Shown: in pieces, positions 15,981 through 25,598 of the stretch
Numbering within the stretch: the first letter of the stretch is position 1
How the letters are laid out: every line of letters starts with the position of its first letter
Source: Candidatus Pseudothioglobus singularis PS1
Lineage (GTDB): Bacteria > Pseudomonadota > Gammaproteobacteria > PS1 > Pseudothioglobaceae
Reading direction: 5' to 3'
DNA: 64,000 bases
NCBI RefSeq assembly: GCF_001281385.1
Contig: NZ_CP006911.1
Span: 186,001-250,000, forward strand
Position numbers and translations under genes: made by a program
The notes under the pieces: generated by a model
The model's input: only the letters and a program-made list of their open reading frames with translations
The model's database searches: none
What the model was told of the DNA's origin: nothing

Positions 15981-16961
15981 ATGAAAATATGTCTAATCGG
16001 CGCAGGTCGCATAGGAGCAGTTCATGCTATCGCGATAGCCAGTGACGAAAATGCTAATCTCCACTCTGTTGTCGATTTTCATCAAGAGTCCGCTGAGAAG
16101 CTTGCGAATAAATACAATGCCATCACTCTTTCAATGGATGAGGCATTTGAAAACAATGAAATAGACGCCTTTATTATTGCTAGTAGTACCTCTACTCATG
16201 CCGATCTTATTGAAAAATGTGCCAAGGTAGGTAAACCAGTTTTTTGTGAAAAGCCTATAGATTTGAGCCTTGATAGGGCACTATCATGCGCTAAGGCAGT
16301 TGAAGAGAGTGGCATCGTATGTATGCTAGGGTTTAATAGACGTTTTGATCCTCATATGGCAAGTTTGAAAAGCCAAGTTGATGCAAATGCAATTGGTTCA
16401 GTTCAGTCTTTAGTGATAACCTCTCATGACCCTGAGCCACCTTCGATGGAGTATATCGCAGGTTCTGGCGGTTTATTTCTCGACATGATGATTCACGATT
16501 TTGACATGGCTTGTTGGATTTTAGATGATTCACCCAGCAGTATTTATGTTGCAGCAAATGCTGTAAATGATGCTATTGCAGGCCAGGGTGATGTGGATAC
16601 AGCAAGTGTAATCATGAATATGAAAAAGGGTGCAATTGTTACGATTATGAATGGTAGACAGGCTTCCTTTGGATATGATCAAAGAGTTGAAGCTTTTGGT
16701 GAGACAGGCATGTTACAAGTAAAAAATGCCCTTGAGGATAACGTTGTTTTAAGTAATTCATCTGGAATTAGGCAGGCTAAAAACCAACACTTTTTTTTAG
16801 AAAGGTATGGAAAAGCGTTCCACAACGAACTTGTGCATTTTATGGATTCTTTTCAGTCAGGCGTTCAACCAAGTGTGAACATTTCAGATGGAGTTCTTGC
16901 TCTAAAAATTGCAGAAGCCGCCAAAGAGTCACTGCTAAGTGGAAATTCAATTAACTTATAA
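15981..16961 (+). CDS. iolG: Inositol 2-dehydrogenase
   Basis: 326 aa Gfo/Idh/MocA oxidoreductase. The NAD-binding GAGRIG is at 7-12, EKP at 90-92 (catalytic Lys91), and LDMMIHDFD at 167-175 supplies Asp168 and His172, which correspond to the catalytic pair of Bacillus IolG. It oxidises myo-inositol to 2-keto-myo-inositol in the cytoplasm, the first pathway step. Directly downstream of the transporter genes and upstream of the RpiR regulator. A second, more divergent family member lies at 24474-25598, so the two may split inositol isomers between them. Confidence 0.88.
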   Translation: MKICLIGAGRIGAVHAIAIASDENANLHSVVDFHQESAEKLANKYNAITLSMDEAFENNEIDAFIIASSTSTHADLIEKCAKVGKPVFCEKPIDLSLDRALSCAKAVEESGIVCMLGFNRRFDPHMASLKSQVDANAIGSVQSLVITSHDPEPPSMEYIAGSGGLFLDMMIHDFDMACWILDDSPSSIYVAANAVNDAIAGQGDVDTASVIMNMKKGAIVTIMNGRQASFGYDQRVEAFGETGMLQVKNALEDNVVLSNSSGIRQAKNQHFFLERYGKAFHNELVHFMDSFQSGVQPSVNISDGVLALKIAEAAKESLLSGNSINL

Positions 16962-16971
16962 ACTTAAATAA

Positions 16972-17793
16972 ATGCCACCAGAAAATATTAATGATTTGAA
17001 TAGCTTGCTTCAAGAAAGTTATCCAGAACTAAGCAAAAAAATGAAGTTAATTGCTTTTTATATCATTGACCAGCCCCAAAACCTTGCCATAAATACGTTA
17101 GCAGTTATTGCATCAGAGATTGGCGTTTATCCTTCAACTTTAGTTCGTTTTGCTAAACACTTTGGTTTTAGCGGTTTTGCTGAATTACAGGATCTATTTA
17201 AAGTCAAAATCTCACAATCTGCCATCAATTATCGGCAACGTATTACTGATGTTAAGAAAGTCACTGAGAACAATGTTGTGCCCGACAGCTCAAATATATT
17301 TAATGAAATCACTAGGCGAAATATTGCTGCGACTGAGCTGCTTTCTGAAAATATTGATAGAGAAGTAATTGAGGAATCGGTTCAAGCTTTATGTAATGCT
17401 AATGAAGTGATTCTTTGCGGAACAAACAGAGCTCAGCCTGTAGCCAATTATTTTTACTACATGTTAAATAATCTTGGAATTAGGTGCCGTATTGCAAATA
17501 ATACCAATGAAGTTGAGAACTTATCAAGCTGGCTTGATGATAAAACAGTATTTATTGCTATTACCTATAATCCCTACAATAATCTAACAACTGAAGCTGT
17601 TAAGGAAGCAAAGCAAGCTAATGCAAAGGTAATTTTGCTTACAGATACAGAACTCAATCCAATAGCTCATTTGGCAGATTTTTTATTTAGTATTCATGAG
17701 GCTGAAATCCATACTTTCAGGTCACTAGGCGCAACGATGTGTCTCGTTCAGGCTATATGTATTTCTATTGGATACCATCAACAAGGAAACTAA
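16972..17793 (+). CDS. RpiR/MurR-family transcriptional regulator (likely inositol regulator)
   Basis: 273 aa. An N-terminal HTH_6 domain spans about residues 8-85, including the SEIGVYPSTLVRFAKHFGFSGF recognition region. A C-terminal SIS sugar-phosphate-binding domain spans about 130-255 (VILCGTNRAQPVANY, then VFIAITYNPY). In several proteobacteria RpiR-type regulators control iol genes and sense pathway intermediates; here the gene is embedded between iolG and iolB, so autogenous control of the operon is likely. No clear ribosome site is seen in front of the ATG, and expression may depend on coupling to iolG. It could be a candidate binder of the element at 12909-12933. Confidence 0.85.
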   Translation: MPPENINDLNSLLQESYPELSKKMKLIAFYIIDQPQNLAINTLAVIASEIGVYPSTLVRFAKHFGFSGFAELQDLFKVKISQSAINYRQRITDVKKVTENNVVPDSSNIFNEITRRNIAATELLSENIDREVIEESVQALCNANEVILCGTNRAQPVANYFYYMLNNLGIRCRIANNTNEVENLSSWLDDKTVFIAITYNPYNNLTTEAVKEAKQANAKVILLTDTELNPIAHLADFLFSIHEAEIHTFRSLGATMCLVQAICISIGYHQQGN

Positions 17794-18591
17794 ATGTCAT
17801 TATTAAGTCGACCAAAACATATTAAAGATAGTTGTTATCAAAAAATTACACCAAAATCAGCAAATTGGGATTATGTTGGTTTTGAGGCTCATGACCTAAA
17901 TGAGATGGAGATTCTTGATTGGAAGGATCAGAAAAATGAATCATGCTTGGTCATTCTGTCTGGACTGGCAAACATCATTGTTGATGATGAAGAGTTCTTG
18001 AACATTGGCGAGAGAATGAGCGTTTTTGATGACTTAAACCCTCATGCTATATATGTTCCTAACAACAAACAAATTAAAGTCACCGCTTTAACTAAATTGG
18101 AATTAGCAATAGCAGTTGCACCTGGATTTGGTAATTTTCCAGCTCGACATATTAAGCCTGATGACATGGATAGTGAGGTTCGTGGTGAGGGAAGCAACAC
18201 TAGATTTATATGTAACATACTTCCTGAGAAAGAAAAGGCTGACAGTCTTCTTGTTGTTGAGGTCAAAACCCCTTCAGGAAATTGGTCAAGCTATCCACCT
18301 CACAAACATGATTCAGATAACATTCCAGTCGAAACATATCTAGAAGAAACATACTATCATCGGATTAACCCACCCCAAGGGTTTGCTTTCCAGAGGGTTT
18401 ATACAGATGACCTTTCAATTGATGAAACGATGGCAGTTGAAGATAAGTGTGTTGTTCTTGTTCCAAAAGGCTACCATCCAGTTGGGGTTCCTCATGGATA
18501 TGATTCATATTATTTGAATGTCATGGCAGGTCCTAAAAGACAATGGATTTTTAAAAACCATCCTGATCATGAATGGATGCTAAATAAATAA
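17794..18591 (+). CDS. iolB: 5-deoxy-glucuronate isomerase
   Basis: 265 aa two-cupin IolB. The metal-binding PPHKHD at about 167-172 with a downstream EETYYHRINPPQGFAFQRVYTDD segment (about 184-206) and a late PKGYHPVG His are typical. It isomerises 5-deoxy-D-glucuronate to 5-dehydro-2-deoxy-D-gluconate. The start follows the regulator stop directly and its stop overlaps the iolC start by one base, so this is a tightly coupled cluster. A second IolB-like gene occurs at 26592. Confidence 0.9.
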   Translation: MSLLSRPKHIKDSCYQKITPKSANWDYVGFEAHDLNEMEILDWKDQKNESCLVILSGLANIIVDDEEFLNIGERMSVFDDLNPHAIYVPNNKQIKVTALTKLELAIAVAPGFGNFPARHIKPDDMDSEVRGEGSNTRFICNILPEKEKADSLLVVEVKTPSGNWSSYPPHKHDSDNIPVETYLEETYYHRINPPQGFAFQRVYTDDLSIDETMAVEDKCVVLVPKGYHPVGVPHGYDSYYLNVMAGPKRQWIFKNHPDHEWMLNK

Positions 18592-20501
18592 TGAAATCAA
18601 TTGACATTATTTGTTTAGGGAGAGCTGCTGTTGATTTTTACGGTCAACAGATTGGATCCTCATTAGAAAATATGGGGAGTTTTGCCAAATATCTGGGCGG
18701 CTCTTCTGCAAACATTGCTTATGGCTGCTCTAAACTGGGCTTAAGTTCAGCAATGCTTACTCGAGTGGGTAATGAGCATATGGGTCGTTTTGTGCGCAAC
18801 GAACTTGAAAGTGTTGGCGTAGATACGTCCCATGTCATTACAGATAGAGAGCGATTAACTGGATTAGTTGTCCTTGGCATTCAAGACAAAGAAACTTTCC
18901 CACTAATTTTCTATCGTAAAGACTGTGCTGATATGGCTATCAGTGAAGATGACTTTACAAAAGAGTTTATTGCGAGCAGTAGAGCATTACTCATTACAGG
19001 AACTCACTTTTCATCTGATAAAACTTATAAAACAAGCATGAAAGCAATCGAGTATGCAAAAGAATCTGATACCCAGGTCATTGTTGATATTGATTATCGA
19101 CCTGTTCTTTGGGGGCTTACTGAATTGGGAGATGGAGAGTCTCGATTTGTTGCGAGTAATGATGTCAGTCTCCATTTACAAACGATTCTTCCATATTGTG
19201 ATGTGATTGTTGGAACTGAAGAAGAGATTCACATTGCTGGAGGTAGTGAAGATACCATTGCTGCATTGAGCAAGATACGTGAGCTTAGTAATTCAATTAT
19301 TGTTCTTAAACTTGGCCCATTGGGATGTACTGTTATAACTAGTGACATTCCAAATAGCATCAATGATTTCAATGTTGTCAAAGGGAACCCTGTCGATATT
19401 CTTAATGTTTTGGGTGCGGGTGATGCATTCATGTCAGGCTTTTTACGAGGATATCTTCGAGGTGAGAGTCTCGAAAAGAGTGCTAATTATGCTAACGCGT
19501 CTGGCGCATTAGTTGTGTCACGTCACGGCTGCGCTCCAGCAATTCCTGGAGAAAATGAGTTACTTTACTACATTGAAAATGCAGCCAATATTCCAGACCC
19601 AACATCAGACATAACCTTAAATCATCTCCACAGAGTGAGTTTTAGAAGCAAAGAAGAGCAAGAAATTTTTGGATTTGCTTTTGATCATCGAAAACAACTT
19701 GCTGATCTTGCAGAAATTTATGGAGAGGGTTTAAGCAGAATTACAGAACTTAAAAAACTATTTATTAGATCAGTTGAAAACACTATAGAAAAATTAAATA
19801 TTCCAGAAAAAAATATTGGTGTATTAATTGACGATACTTATGGTGAAGATGCCCTGAATTCAATTGCTGAAAAAGCATGGTGGATTGGAAGACCTGTAGA
19901 GCTGCCAGGATCACGACCTTTAAAGTTTGAAGGCCAGCAGTCTATTGGCTCAAAGTTGCAGTCATGGCCTCTATCACACGTTGTTAAGTGCTTATTTTAT
20001 TACCACCCAGATGACTCAGATGAGCTCAAAATTAAGCAAGAACAAAAAGTTAAAGAGCTCTATTTTGCTTGTATTCAAAGTGGACATCAATTGTTACTTG
20101 AGGTTATTCCTCCTTCAGAATACGAAATGGATGAAGAAATAATTCCAACTGTTTTAAAGCAATTTTATGACCTAGAAATTAAGCCTGACTGGTGGAAATT
20201 GCCAGCTCTTAAGGATAAATCTTGGGTTCAGGTAAGTGATGTTATAAATTCATATGATTCTCATTGCCAAGGTGTATTATTATTAGGTCTCTCTGCGCCA
20301 ATCGATACTGTTAGAGAATCATTTAGTGTGGCGGCAAAATATAATATTTGTAAGGGCTTTACAGTGGGCCGAACTATTTTTTATGAGCCAGCTAAGCTTT
20401 GGATGCAACATAAAATAAGTGATCAAGAGTTAGTTGATTTTGTTTCAACTAATTACAATGAATTGATTCAATCTTGGAAAAAATATAAAGAGGAAATATA
20501 A
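18591..20501 (+). CDS. iolC: Bifunctional 5-dehydro-2-deoxygluconokinase/aldolase (IolC-DUF2090 fusion)
   Basis: 636 aa, about twice the size of a plain IolC. Residues 1 to about 325 form a PfkB kinase (GGSSANIAYG near 36-45, LGAGDAFMSGF with catalytic Asp278). Residues about 335-630 are a DUF2090 domain, an aldolase-like barrel (FAFDHRKQLADLAE near 363). The kinase makes 5-dehydro-2-deoxygluconate 6-phosphate. DUF2090 has been linked to its cleavage to dihydroxyacetone phosphate and malonate semialdehyde. The fusion is common in proteobacteria, yet a separate IolJ-type aldolase is present at 27431, giving apparent redundancy. Confidence 0.88.
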   Translation: MKSIDIICLGRAAVDFYGQQIGSSLENMGSFAKYLGGSSANIAYGCSKLGLSSAMLTRVGNEHMGRFVRNELESVGVDTSHVITDRERLTGLVVLGIQDKETFPLIFYRKDCADMAISEDDFTKEFIASSRALLITGTHFSSDKTYKTSMKAIEYAKESDTQVIVDIDYRPVLWGLTELGDGESRFVASNDVSLHLQTILPYCDVIVGTEEEIHIAGGSEDTIAALSKIRELSNSIIVLKLGPLGCTVITSDIPNSINDFNVVKGNPVDILNVLGAGDAFMSGFLRGYLRGESLEKSANYANASGALVVSRHGCAPAIPGENELLYYIENAANIPDPTSDITLNHLHRVSFRSKEEQEIFGFAFDHRKQLADLAEIYGEGLSRITELKKLFIRSVENTIEKLNIPEKNIGVLIDDTYGEDALNSIAEKAWWIGRPVELPGSRPLKFEGQQSIGSKLQSWPLSHVVKCLFYYHPDDSDELKIKQEQKVKELYFACIQSGHQLLLEVIPPSEYEMDEEIIPTVLKQFYDLEIKPDWWKLPALKDKSWVQVSDVINSYDSHCQGVLLLGLSAPIDTVRESFSVAAKYNICKGFTVGRTIFYEPAKLWMQHKISDQELVDFVSTNYNELIQSWKKYKEEI

Positions 20502-20503
20502 AA

Positions 20504-22360
20504 ATGAAAACTATTAGACTAACAATGACTCAGGCTATAGTTAAATACTTATCGTCCCAATTTATTGAAACAGAGGAAGGTATTCAGCCAATATTTGCCG
20601 GTGTGTTTGCTATTTTTGGGCATGGAAATGTAGCAGGAATTGGGCAAGCCCTTAATGAATGTCAAGACAAGCTGCCAACATATCGAGGACATAGTGAGCA
20701 AGGTATGGTCCATTCTGCAATTGCCTATGCTAAGGCTAATAACCGTCAAAGAATGATGGCGTGTACAAGCTCAATCGGCCCTGGGGCAACTAACATGGTT
20801 ACAGCAGCTGCACTCGCTCACGTTAATCGATTGCCTGTTTTACTTTTGCCAGGAGATTACTTTGCAAGTAGAACGCCAGACCCTGTCCTTCAGCAGTTAG
20901 AAGATTTTTCTGACCCCACAGTAAGCGTGAATGACTGTTTTAGGCCAGTCAGCAGATACTTTGACCGAATCATGAGGCCTGAGCAAATAATTAACAGCCT
21001 ACCTGTTGCAATTCAAACATTACTAGATCCTGAAAATTGTGGCCCAGTTACACTCTCATTGCCTCAAGATGTTCAGGCAGAAGCGTTTGACTATCCTGAA
21101 GCTTTTTTCAAAAAGCGAACACATAAGATTCGCAAGATAAAAGTTGATGATGATGAGTTAAATCGTGCAGTTGACATTTTAAAAAACTCAAAAAAGCCTC
21201 TAATCATTGCTGGTGGTGGAGTTCATTATGCTAAAGCTTGTGATGTGCTCAAAGCATTTTCTAAAAAATATCAAATTCCAGTTGCAGAGACATCTGCAGG
21301 GAAAGGCGCAGTGACATGGGACCACCCAGGTTATGTTGGTGCAATTGGTGTGACTGGATCAAGTGCAGCTAATAATTTAGCAAGAGAAGCCGATACGGTC
21401 TTAGCTATAGGCACAAGACTCAATGATTTTATATCGGGTTCAAGGGCGTTATTTTCTGATAAAACACTTATACAACTTAATGTTGCTAGATTTGATACGA
21501 TCAAGCACAATGCTTTTTCTTTGTGGGGGGATGCAAAGTTAGGAATCAGTAATTTAGATGAATGTCTTAATGAATGGAAGGTGTCTGACAACTGGTTTAA
21601 AGAAGCAGAAGCAGAAGCCTCAAATTGGAATAACTATTATGATGACATTACAGCAATTAATAGCTCTTCCGCTGCCGAGGGCAGTTTACCAACAGATGCA
21701 CAAGTACTTGGCGAAGTTAAGCGAAATGGTGAAGCAAGTGACATTGTGGTTTGTGCGGCTGGGAGTTTGCCTGGAGAGCTTCACAAGCTTTGGAGAACTG
21801 AACAAACTGGAGGGTACCACTCTGAATACGGATTTTCCTGTATGGGGTATGAGATAGCTGGAGGACTGGGCGTAAAAATGGCAGAGCCAGATCGTGAAGT
21901 CATTGTACTTGTGGGTGATGGATCATATTTAATGCTTAATTCAGAGCTAGCAACCAGCATCATGTTGGGCCACAAAATTATTGCTGTCATCCTTGATAAT
22001 AGAGGTTTTTCATGTATCAATCGACTGCAAAATGCAACTGGAAATACCTCATTTAATAATTTATTGAAGGATTGTAAGAGTATCGATGATGGGCATCCAG
22101 AAATTAATTTTGCAATGCATGCACAGTCTCTCGGAGCAAACTCAGAGCATGTTGAAAATATTGATGAATTAGCTGCTGCACTTAATCGCGCTAGATCATC
22201 AACTAAATCTTATGTTATTAGTTTGGTTACTGACTCTCATAAAATTAGTCCTGAGGGCGGATGTTGGTGGGAAGTAGCTGTACCTGAGGTATCTTCAAAT
22301 GAAAAAAGTGAACAAATTCTTAGTTCATATAAGGAATCTAAAACAAAACAGCCATACTAG
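20504..22360 (+). CDS. iolD: 3D-(3,5/4)-trihydroxycyclohexane-1,2-dione acylhydrolase
   Basis: 618 aa thiamine-diphosphate enzyme of the acetolactate synthase superfamily. The N-terminal PYR domain holds RGHSEQGMVHSA with the cofactor-activating Glu, and the C-terminal PP domain holds GDGSYLMLNSE, the ThDP/Mg binding motif. GGCWWEV near the end is characteristic of IolD. It opens the inositol-derived ring to 5-deoxy-D-glucuronate. It lies 2 nt after the iolC fusion and 2 nt before the oxygenase gene, so all three are co-translated or at least co-transcribed. Confidence 0.92.
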   Translation: MKTIRLTMTQAIVKYLSSQFIETEEGIQPIFAGVFAIFGHGNVAGIGQALNECQDKLPTYRGHSEQGMVHSAIAYAKANNRQRMMACTSSIGPGATNMVTAAALAHVNRLPVLLLPGDYFASRTPDPVLQQLEDFSDPTVSVNDCFRPVSRYFDRIMRPEQIINSLPVAIQTLLDPENCGPVTLSLPQDVQAEAFDYPEAFFKKRTHKIRKIKVDDDELNRAVDILKNSKKPLIIAGGGVHYAKACDVLKAFSKKYQIPVAETSAGKGAVTWDHPGYVGAIGVTGSSAANNLAREADTVLAIGTRLNDFISGSRALFSDKTLIQLNVARFDTIKHNAFSLWGDAKLGISNLDECLNEWKVSDNWFKEAEAEASNWNNYYDDITAINSSSAAEGSLPTDAQVLGEVKRNGEASDIVVCAAGSLPGELHKLWRTEQTGGYHSEYGFSCMGYEIAGGLGVKMAEPDREVIVLVGDGSYLMLNSELATSIMLGHKIIAVILDNRGFSCINRLQNATGNTSFNNLLKDCKSIDDGHPEINFAMHAQSLGANSEHVENIDELAAALNRARSSTKSYVISLVTDSHKISPEGGCWWEVAVPEVSSNEKSEQILSSYKESKTKQPY

Positions 22361-22362
22361 AA

Positions 22363-23541
22363 ATGAAAGAAGAAGTAGTAAAAACAAATCAACAAGTTTA
22401 CTTCAGTCAATCTGATATCGATTATGATGATTTAGCTAAAATCTGTTCTCAAAAAACTCTTCAAGAGGATTATCCCTTTGCTGATTCAGTTTCAAATAAT
22501 GTTGTTATTTATGATGCAAATTACCTTGAGACATTTATTGGCGATTCAGAAAATGAATTAAGATTAAAAACAGAGCTGCATCAGGTTTTGGAAGGAGGCC
22601 CTGGGGTTTTTGTTATTCGAAATCTTTATAGGCATGATGCAATTGACCAGAGTAATAATATCTTTGAAAAAATCGTTGAAAGCGAAGGTAATACTAGTAA
22701 TGATCATTTTGCCTCTGGAACAAATACAAGAATCTGGAATGCCTTTCAAAAAGTTGCTTTAGAGGATCCTAACGCATTTATTAGTTATTATTCAAACAAC
22801 CTCTTAAAGTTAGTTGCAGAATCCTGGTGTGGGCCAAATTCTCAAATGACTGCTCAAGTTAACATTGTAAGGCCTGGTGGTGAAATGCAAAAACCACATC
22901 GTGATTATCATTTAGGCTTTCAAGAAAACCAAATTGTTGAACTCTTTCCTATTTCAGCTCATCGCCTTTCAAATTACTTAACTCTTCAAGGCGGGGTCGC
23001 TCATACTGATATGCCATTAGCGTCCGGACCAACCATGGTTTTGCCATATTCACAGCAATATGAACTGGGCTACCTTGCCTGGAGAGATAATGCATGTACT
23101 GACTTTTTTAATGACAATGCAGTTCAAAATCAAATGAATAAAGGCGACGGCATTTTTTTTAATCCTGCTTTATTACATGGAGCAGGGTCAAACACTACAA
23201 AAGACTTTCATAGAATTGGTAACCTTTTGCAAATTTCATCGCCTTTTGGAAAGACTATGGAGAGAATAGATTATTTAAAAATCATTAACCGAATTTATCC
23301 TTTATTGCTGGAGCATTCAATTAATAAAACTCTTTCAGAAAAACTAATTGAGAATGTCCTTGTGTGTGCAACAGACGGTTATGCGTTCCCTACAAATCTT
23401 GATAATGATAAAAATTCAAATTCTAAGTTGCAGGGAATGACTATGTTTGAACTAACTAAGCAATCACTTCTAGATTTGGTTAATCTAGAAAACTTTAGCT
23501 TAAAGCTTTTGGAGCATCAAAAAATTAGATTTACTAATTAA
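22363..23541 (+). CDS. Phytanoyl-CoA dioxygenase-family Fe(II)/2-oxoglutarate oxygenase inside the iol operon
   Basis: 392 aa PhyH-like protein. The iron-binding facial triad is visible as His179-Arg-Asp181 and His272 (LLHGAG), with Arg284 (FHRIGN) placed to bind 2-oxoglutarate. The preceding TAQVNIVRPGGEMQKP strand is typical of the fold. Such enzymes hydroxylate C-H bonds of small molecules and can remove O- or N-methyl groups oxidatively. It is not part of the canonical inositol pathway, but it starts 2 nt after iolD and is followed by iolE. A role in converting a modified inositol, for example an O-methyl inositol, to a pathway substrate is plausible but unproven. Confidence 0.82.
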   Translation: MKEEVVKTNQQVYFSQSDIDYDDLAKICSQKTLQEDYPFADSVSNNVVIYDANYLETFIGDSENELRLKTELHQVLEGGPGVFVIRNLYRHDAIDQSNNIFEKIVESEGNTSNDHFASGTNTRIWNAFQKVALEDPNAFISYYSNNLLKLVAESWCGPNSQMTAQVNIVRPGGEMQKPHRDYHLGFQENQIVELFPISAHRLSNYLTLQGGVAHTDMPLASGPTMVLPYSQQYELGYLAWRDNACTDFFNDNAVQNQMNKGDGIFFNPALLHGAGSNTTKDFHRIGNLLQISSPFGKTMERIDYLKIINRIYPLLLEHSINKTLSEKLIENVLVCATDGYAFPTNLDNDKNSNSKLQGMTMFELTKQSLLDLVNLENFSLKLLEHQKIRFTN

Positions 23542-23571
23542 ACAATATTAACAATAATTTGGAGAATTAAG

Positions 23572-24477
23572 ATGAGTGTAAAACTTGGTGTTAGTCCGAT
23601 TTCATGGACTAACGATGATATGCCTGAACTGGGTAAAGATACTACCGTAGAGCATTGCCTTAAAGAAGGAAAGCAAGCTGGTTTTAGTGGATTTGAATTA
23701 GGAGGAAAATGGCCTAAGGACTCAGCAATATTAACACCGTTATTTGATAAATATGACATGGACGTAGTTTCTAGTTGGTTTTGTGGAGGCTTATTAGCGG
23801 ACTCTTTAGAAGGTGAAATAGAGAGAATAACCCCACATATGAATCTTCTTAAAGATATGGGGACCGAGGTAATTGTTTATTGTGAAATGGACTCTTGTGT
23901 TCATGGAGATATTAGTTCGCCGCTTTCAAAACGCCCTGTCCTTGATAATGAACAATGGGAAGAGTGGACTGATAAGTTGAGTCAGTTGGCTAAATATACG
24001 TTGTCACATGGATTGAAGCTTGCTTATCATCATCATATGGGAACAGTAGTTCAAGTCGAGGAAGAAGTAGACAAGTTAATGGCTATGACGACCCATGATC
24101 TTGGATTGGTATTTGATACTGGTCATTTAATTTATGCAGGCGCTGACCCTTTAGAGGTTTATAAAAAACATAGTGGAAGGGTTATGCATATTCACTGCAA
24201 AGATGTTCGAAGTGAGATATTAAATCGTTCACTAGAAACTGACTCAAGTTTTTTAAATTCAGTTTTGAATGGGGTATATACAGTCCCTGGCGATGGTGAT
24301 TTTAATTTTCCTGAGCTATTTAAAATGGTGAGTGATAACAATTTTAATGGATGGGTGGTTGTAGAGGCTGAACAAGACCCAGCAAAAGCACATCCACTAA
24401 CCTATGTCACAATGGGCTATGAAAATATTAAAAGTTATTGTGATAAATTTGGAATTCAAATAGAGGAAAAAGAATGA
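23572..24477 (+). CDS. iolE: Inosose dehydratase
   Basis: 301 aa xylose-isomerase-like TIM barrel. The N-terminal LGVSPISWTNDDMPELG and FSGFELGGKWP segments, the His pair in LAYHHHMGTVVQ (about 158-169) and FDTGHLIYAGADP (about 184-196) and the final WVVVEAEQDP are IolE hallmarks. It dehydrates 2-keto-myo-inositol to the diketone used by IolD. A GGAG ribosome site precedes the ATG. The stop overlaps the following Gfo/Idh dehydrogenase gene (ATGA), which indicates coupling. Confidence 0.92.
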   Translation: MSVKLGVSPISWTNDDMPELGKDTTVEHCLKEGKQAGFSGFELGGKWPKDSAILTPLFDKYDMDVVSSWFCGGLLADSLEGEIERITPHMNLLKDMGTEVIVYCEMDSCVHGDISSPLSKRPVLDNEQWEEWTDKLSQLAKYTLSHGLKLAYHHHMGTVVQVEEEVDKLMAMTTHDLGLVFDTGHLIYAGADPLEVYKKHSGRVMHIHCKDVRSEILNRSLETDSSFLNSVLNGVYTVPGDGDFNFPELFKMVSDNNFNGWVVVEAEQDPAKAHPLTYVTMGYENIKSYCDKFGIQIEEKE

Positions 24478-25598
24478 AAACTATTGGTGTAGGAGTTATT
24501 GGTACCGCTTTTATGGGCAAAGCCCATTCTATTGCTTATGCAGCTGCAGGAAGTGTTTTTGGAGATGCCTTAAGACCTAGACTAGAGATTATTTGTGATT
24601 ACAATCCTGAAAGAGCCGAAGTAATGAGAACTGAAATGGGTTTCTCTCGGTGCACTAGTAATTGGATGGATGTTGTGAATGACCCTGAAGTACAGTTGAT
24701 TTCAGTCTGTGTTCCCAATTCGCTTCATAAAGAAATTTCTGTGGCTGCACTCAAGCTTGGTAAGCATGTTTGGTGTGAAAAACCAATGTCTACTAATTTA
24801 GCTGATTCTGAAGCTATGTTGGCTGCTGCTCAAGCCAGTAAGGCTCAAACTATTCTAGGCTACAACTATACTCAAAACCCTGCAGTTCAAAGTGCTAGAG
24901 AGCTTATTGAAGAAGGAGCTATAGGCCGAGTAATTGGATTTCATGGGATATATGATGTTGATAATGAGGCTGATCCAGATCGCCCTCATTCTTGGCGCAT
25001 GAATAGAGAAGCCTCTGGTTCTGGTGCAAATGCTGACGTTATGTGTCATTTGGTTAGTATGGCTCATTATATGACTGGTAGCTCAATAACTAGGCTAGTG
25101 GGAGATTACGATACTGTTCACAAAGAGCGAACTGATCCTCAAAATCCAAGCCAAACATTACCTGTTGATAATGATGATGTTTGTACTGCATTGGCTCACT
25201 TTGAGAGTGGCATTAAAGGAACTTTGAGAGTAAGCAGAGTGGCCTGGGGAAGAAAGTGCGGATTAAGTTGGGAAATACATGGGTCACAGGGGATGATCTG
25301 TCATGATCAAGAGCGTTTGAATGAAATTAAGCTTTACACTAGAAGCGATGATCCGAGGCAAGAAGGCTTCAAAACGATTTTGAGTGGCCCTGCTCAGCCA
25401 CCTTATGATGCTTTTTTACCGAATGCAGGACACAGTCTAGGCTTTATCGATGTCAAGGTATGTGAACTTAAACATTTACTAGACTCAATTGAAACTGGCA
25501 AGCCAGTATGGCCAAACTTTGAAGATGGTTTAAAAATTGAAAGAGTGATGGATGCAATAGACCGCTCCGCAATGACTGGACAGTGGCTTGATGTCTAA
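24474..25598 (+). CDS. Second Gfo/Idh/MocA dehydrogenase (inositol-type)
   Basis: 374 aa, longer than IolG and divergent from it. The Rossmann motif VIGTAFMGKAH is at 8-18 and CEKP at 101-104 (Lys103). A long C-terminal domain contains SHSWRMNREASGSGANADVMCHL-type substrate residues. In other bacteria a second Gfo/Idh in iol clusters oxidises scyllo-inositol or other isomers, or a methylated or aminated derivative. Coupled upstream to iolE (ATGA overlap) and downstream to the second PfkB gene (8-nt overlap). The exact inositol isomer is inferred only. Confidence 0.85.
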   Translation: MKTIGVGVIGTAFMGKAHSIAYAAAGSVFGDALRPRLEIICDYNPERAEVMRTEMGFSRCTSNWMDVVNDPEVQLISVCVPNSLHKEISVAALKLGKHVWCEKPMSTNLADSEAMLAAAQASKAQTILGYNYTQNPAVQSARELIEEGAIGRVIGFHGIYDVDNEADPDRPHSWRMNREASGSGANADVMCHLVSMAHYMTGSSITRLVGDYDTVHKERTDPQNPSQTLPVDNDDVCTALAHFESGIKGTLRVSRVAWGRKCGLSWEIHGSQGMICHDQERLNEIKLYTRSDDPRQEGFKTILSGPAQPPYDAFLPNAGHSLGFIDVKVCELKHLLDSIETGKPVWPNFEDGLKIERVMDAIDRSAMTGQWLDV

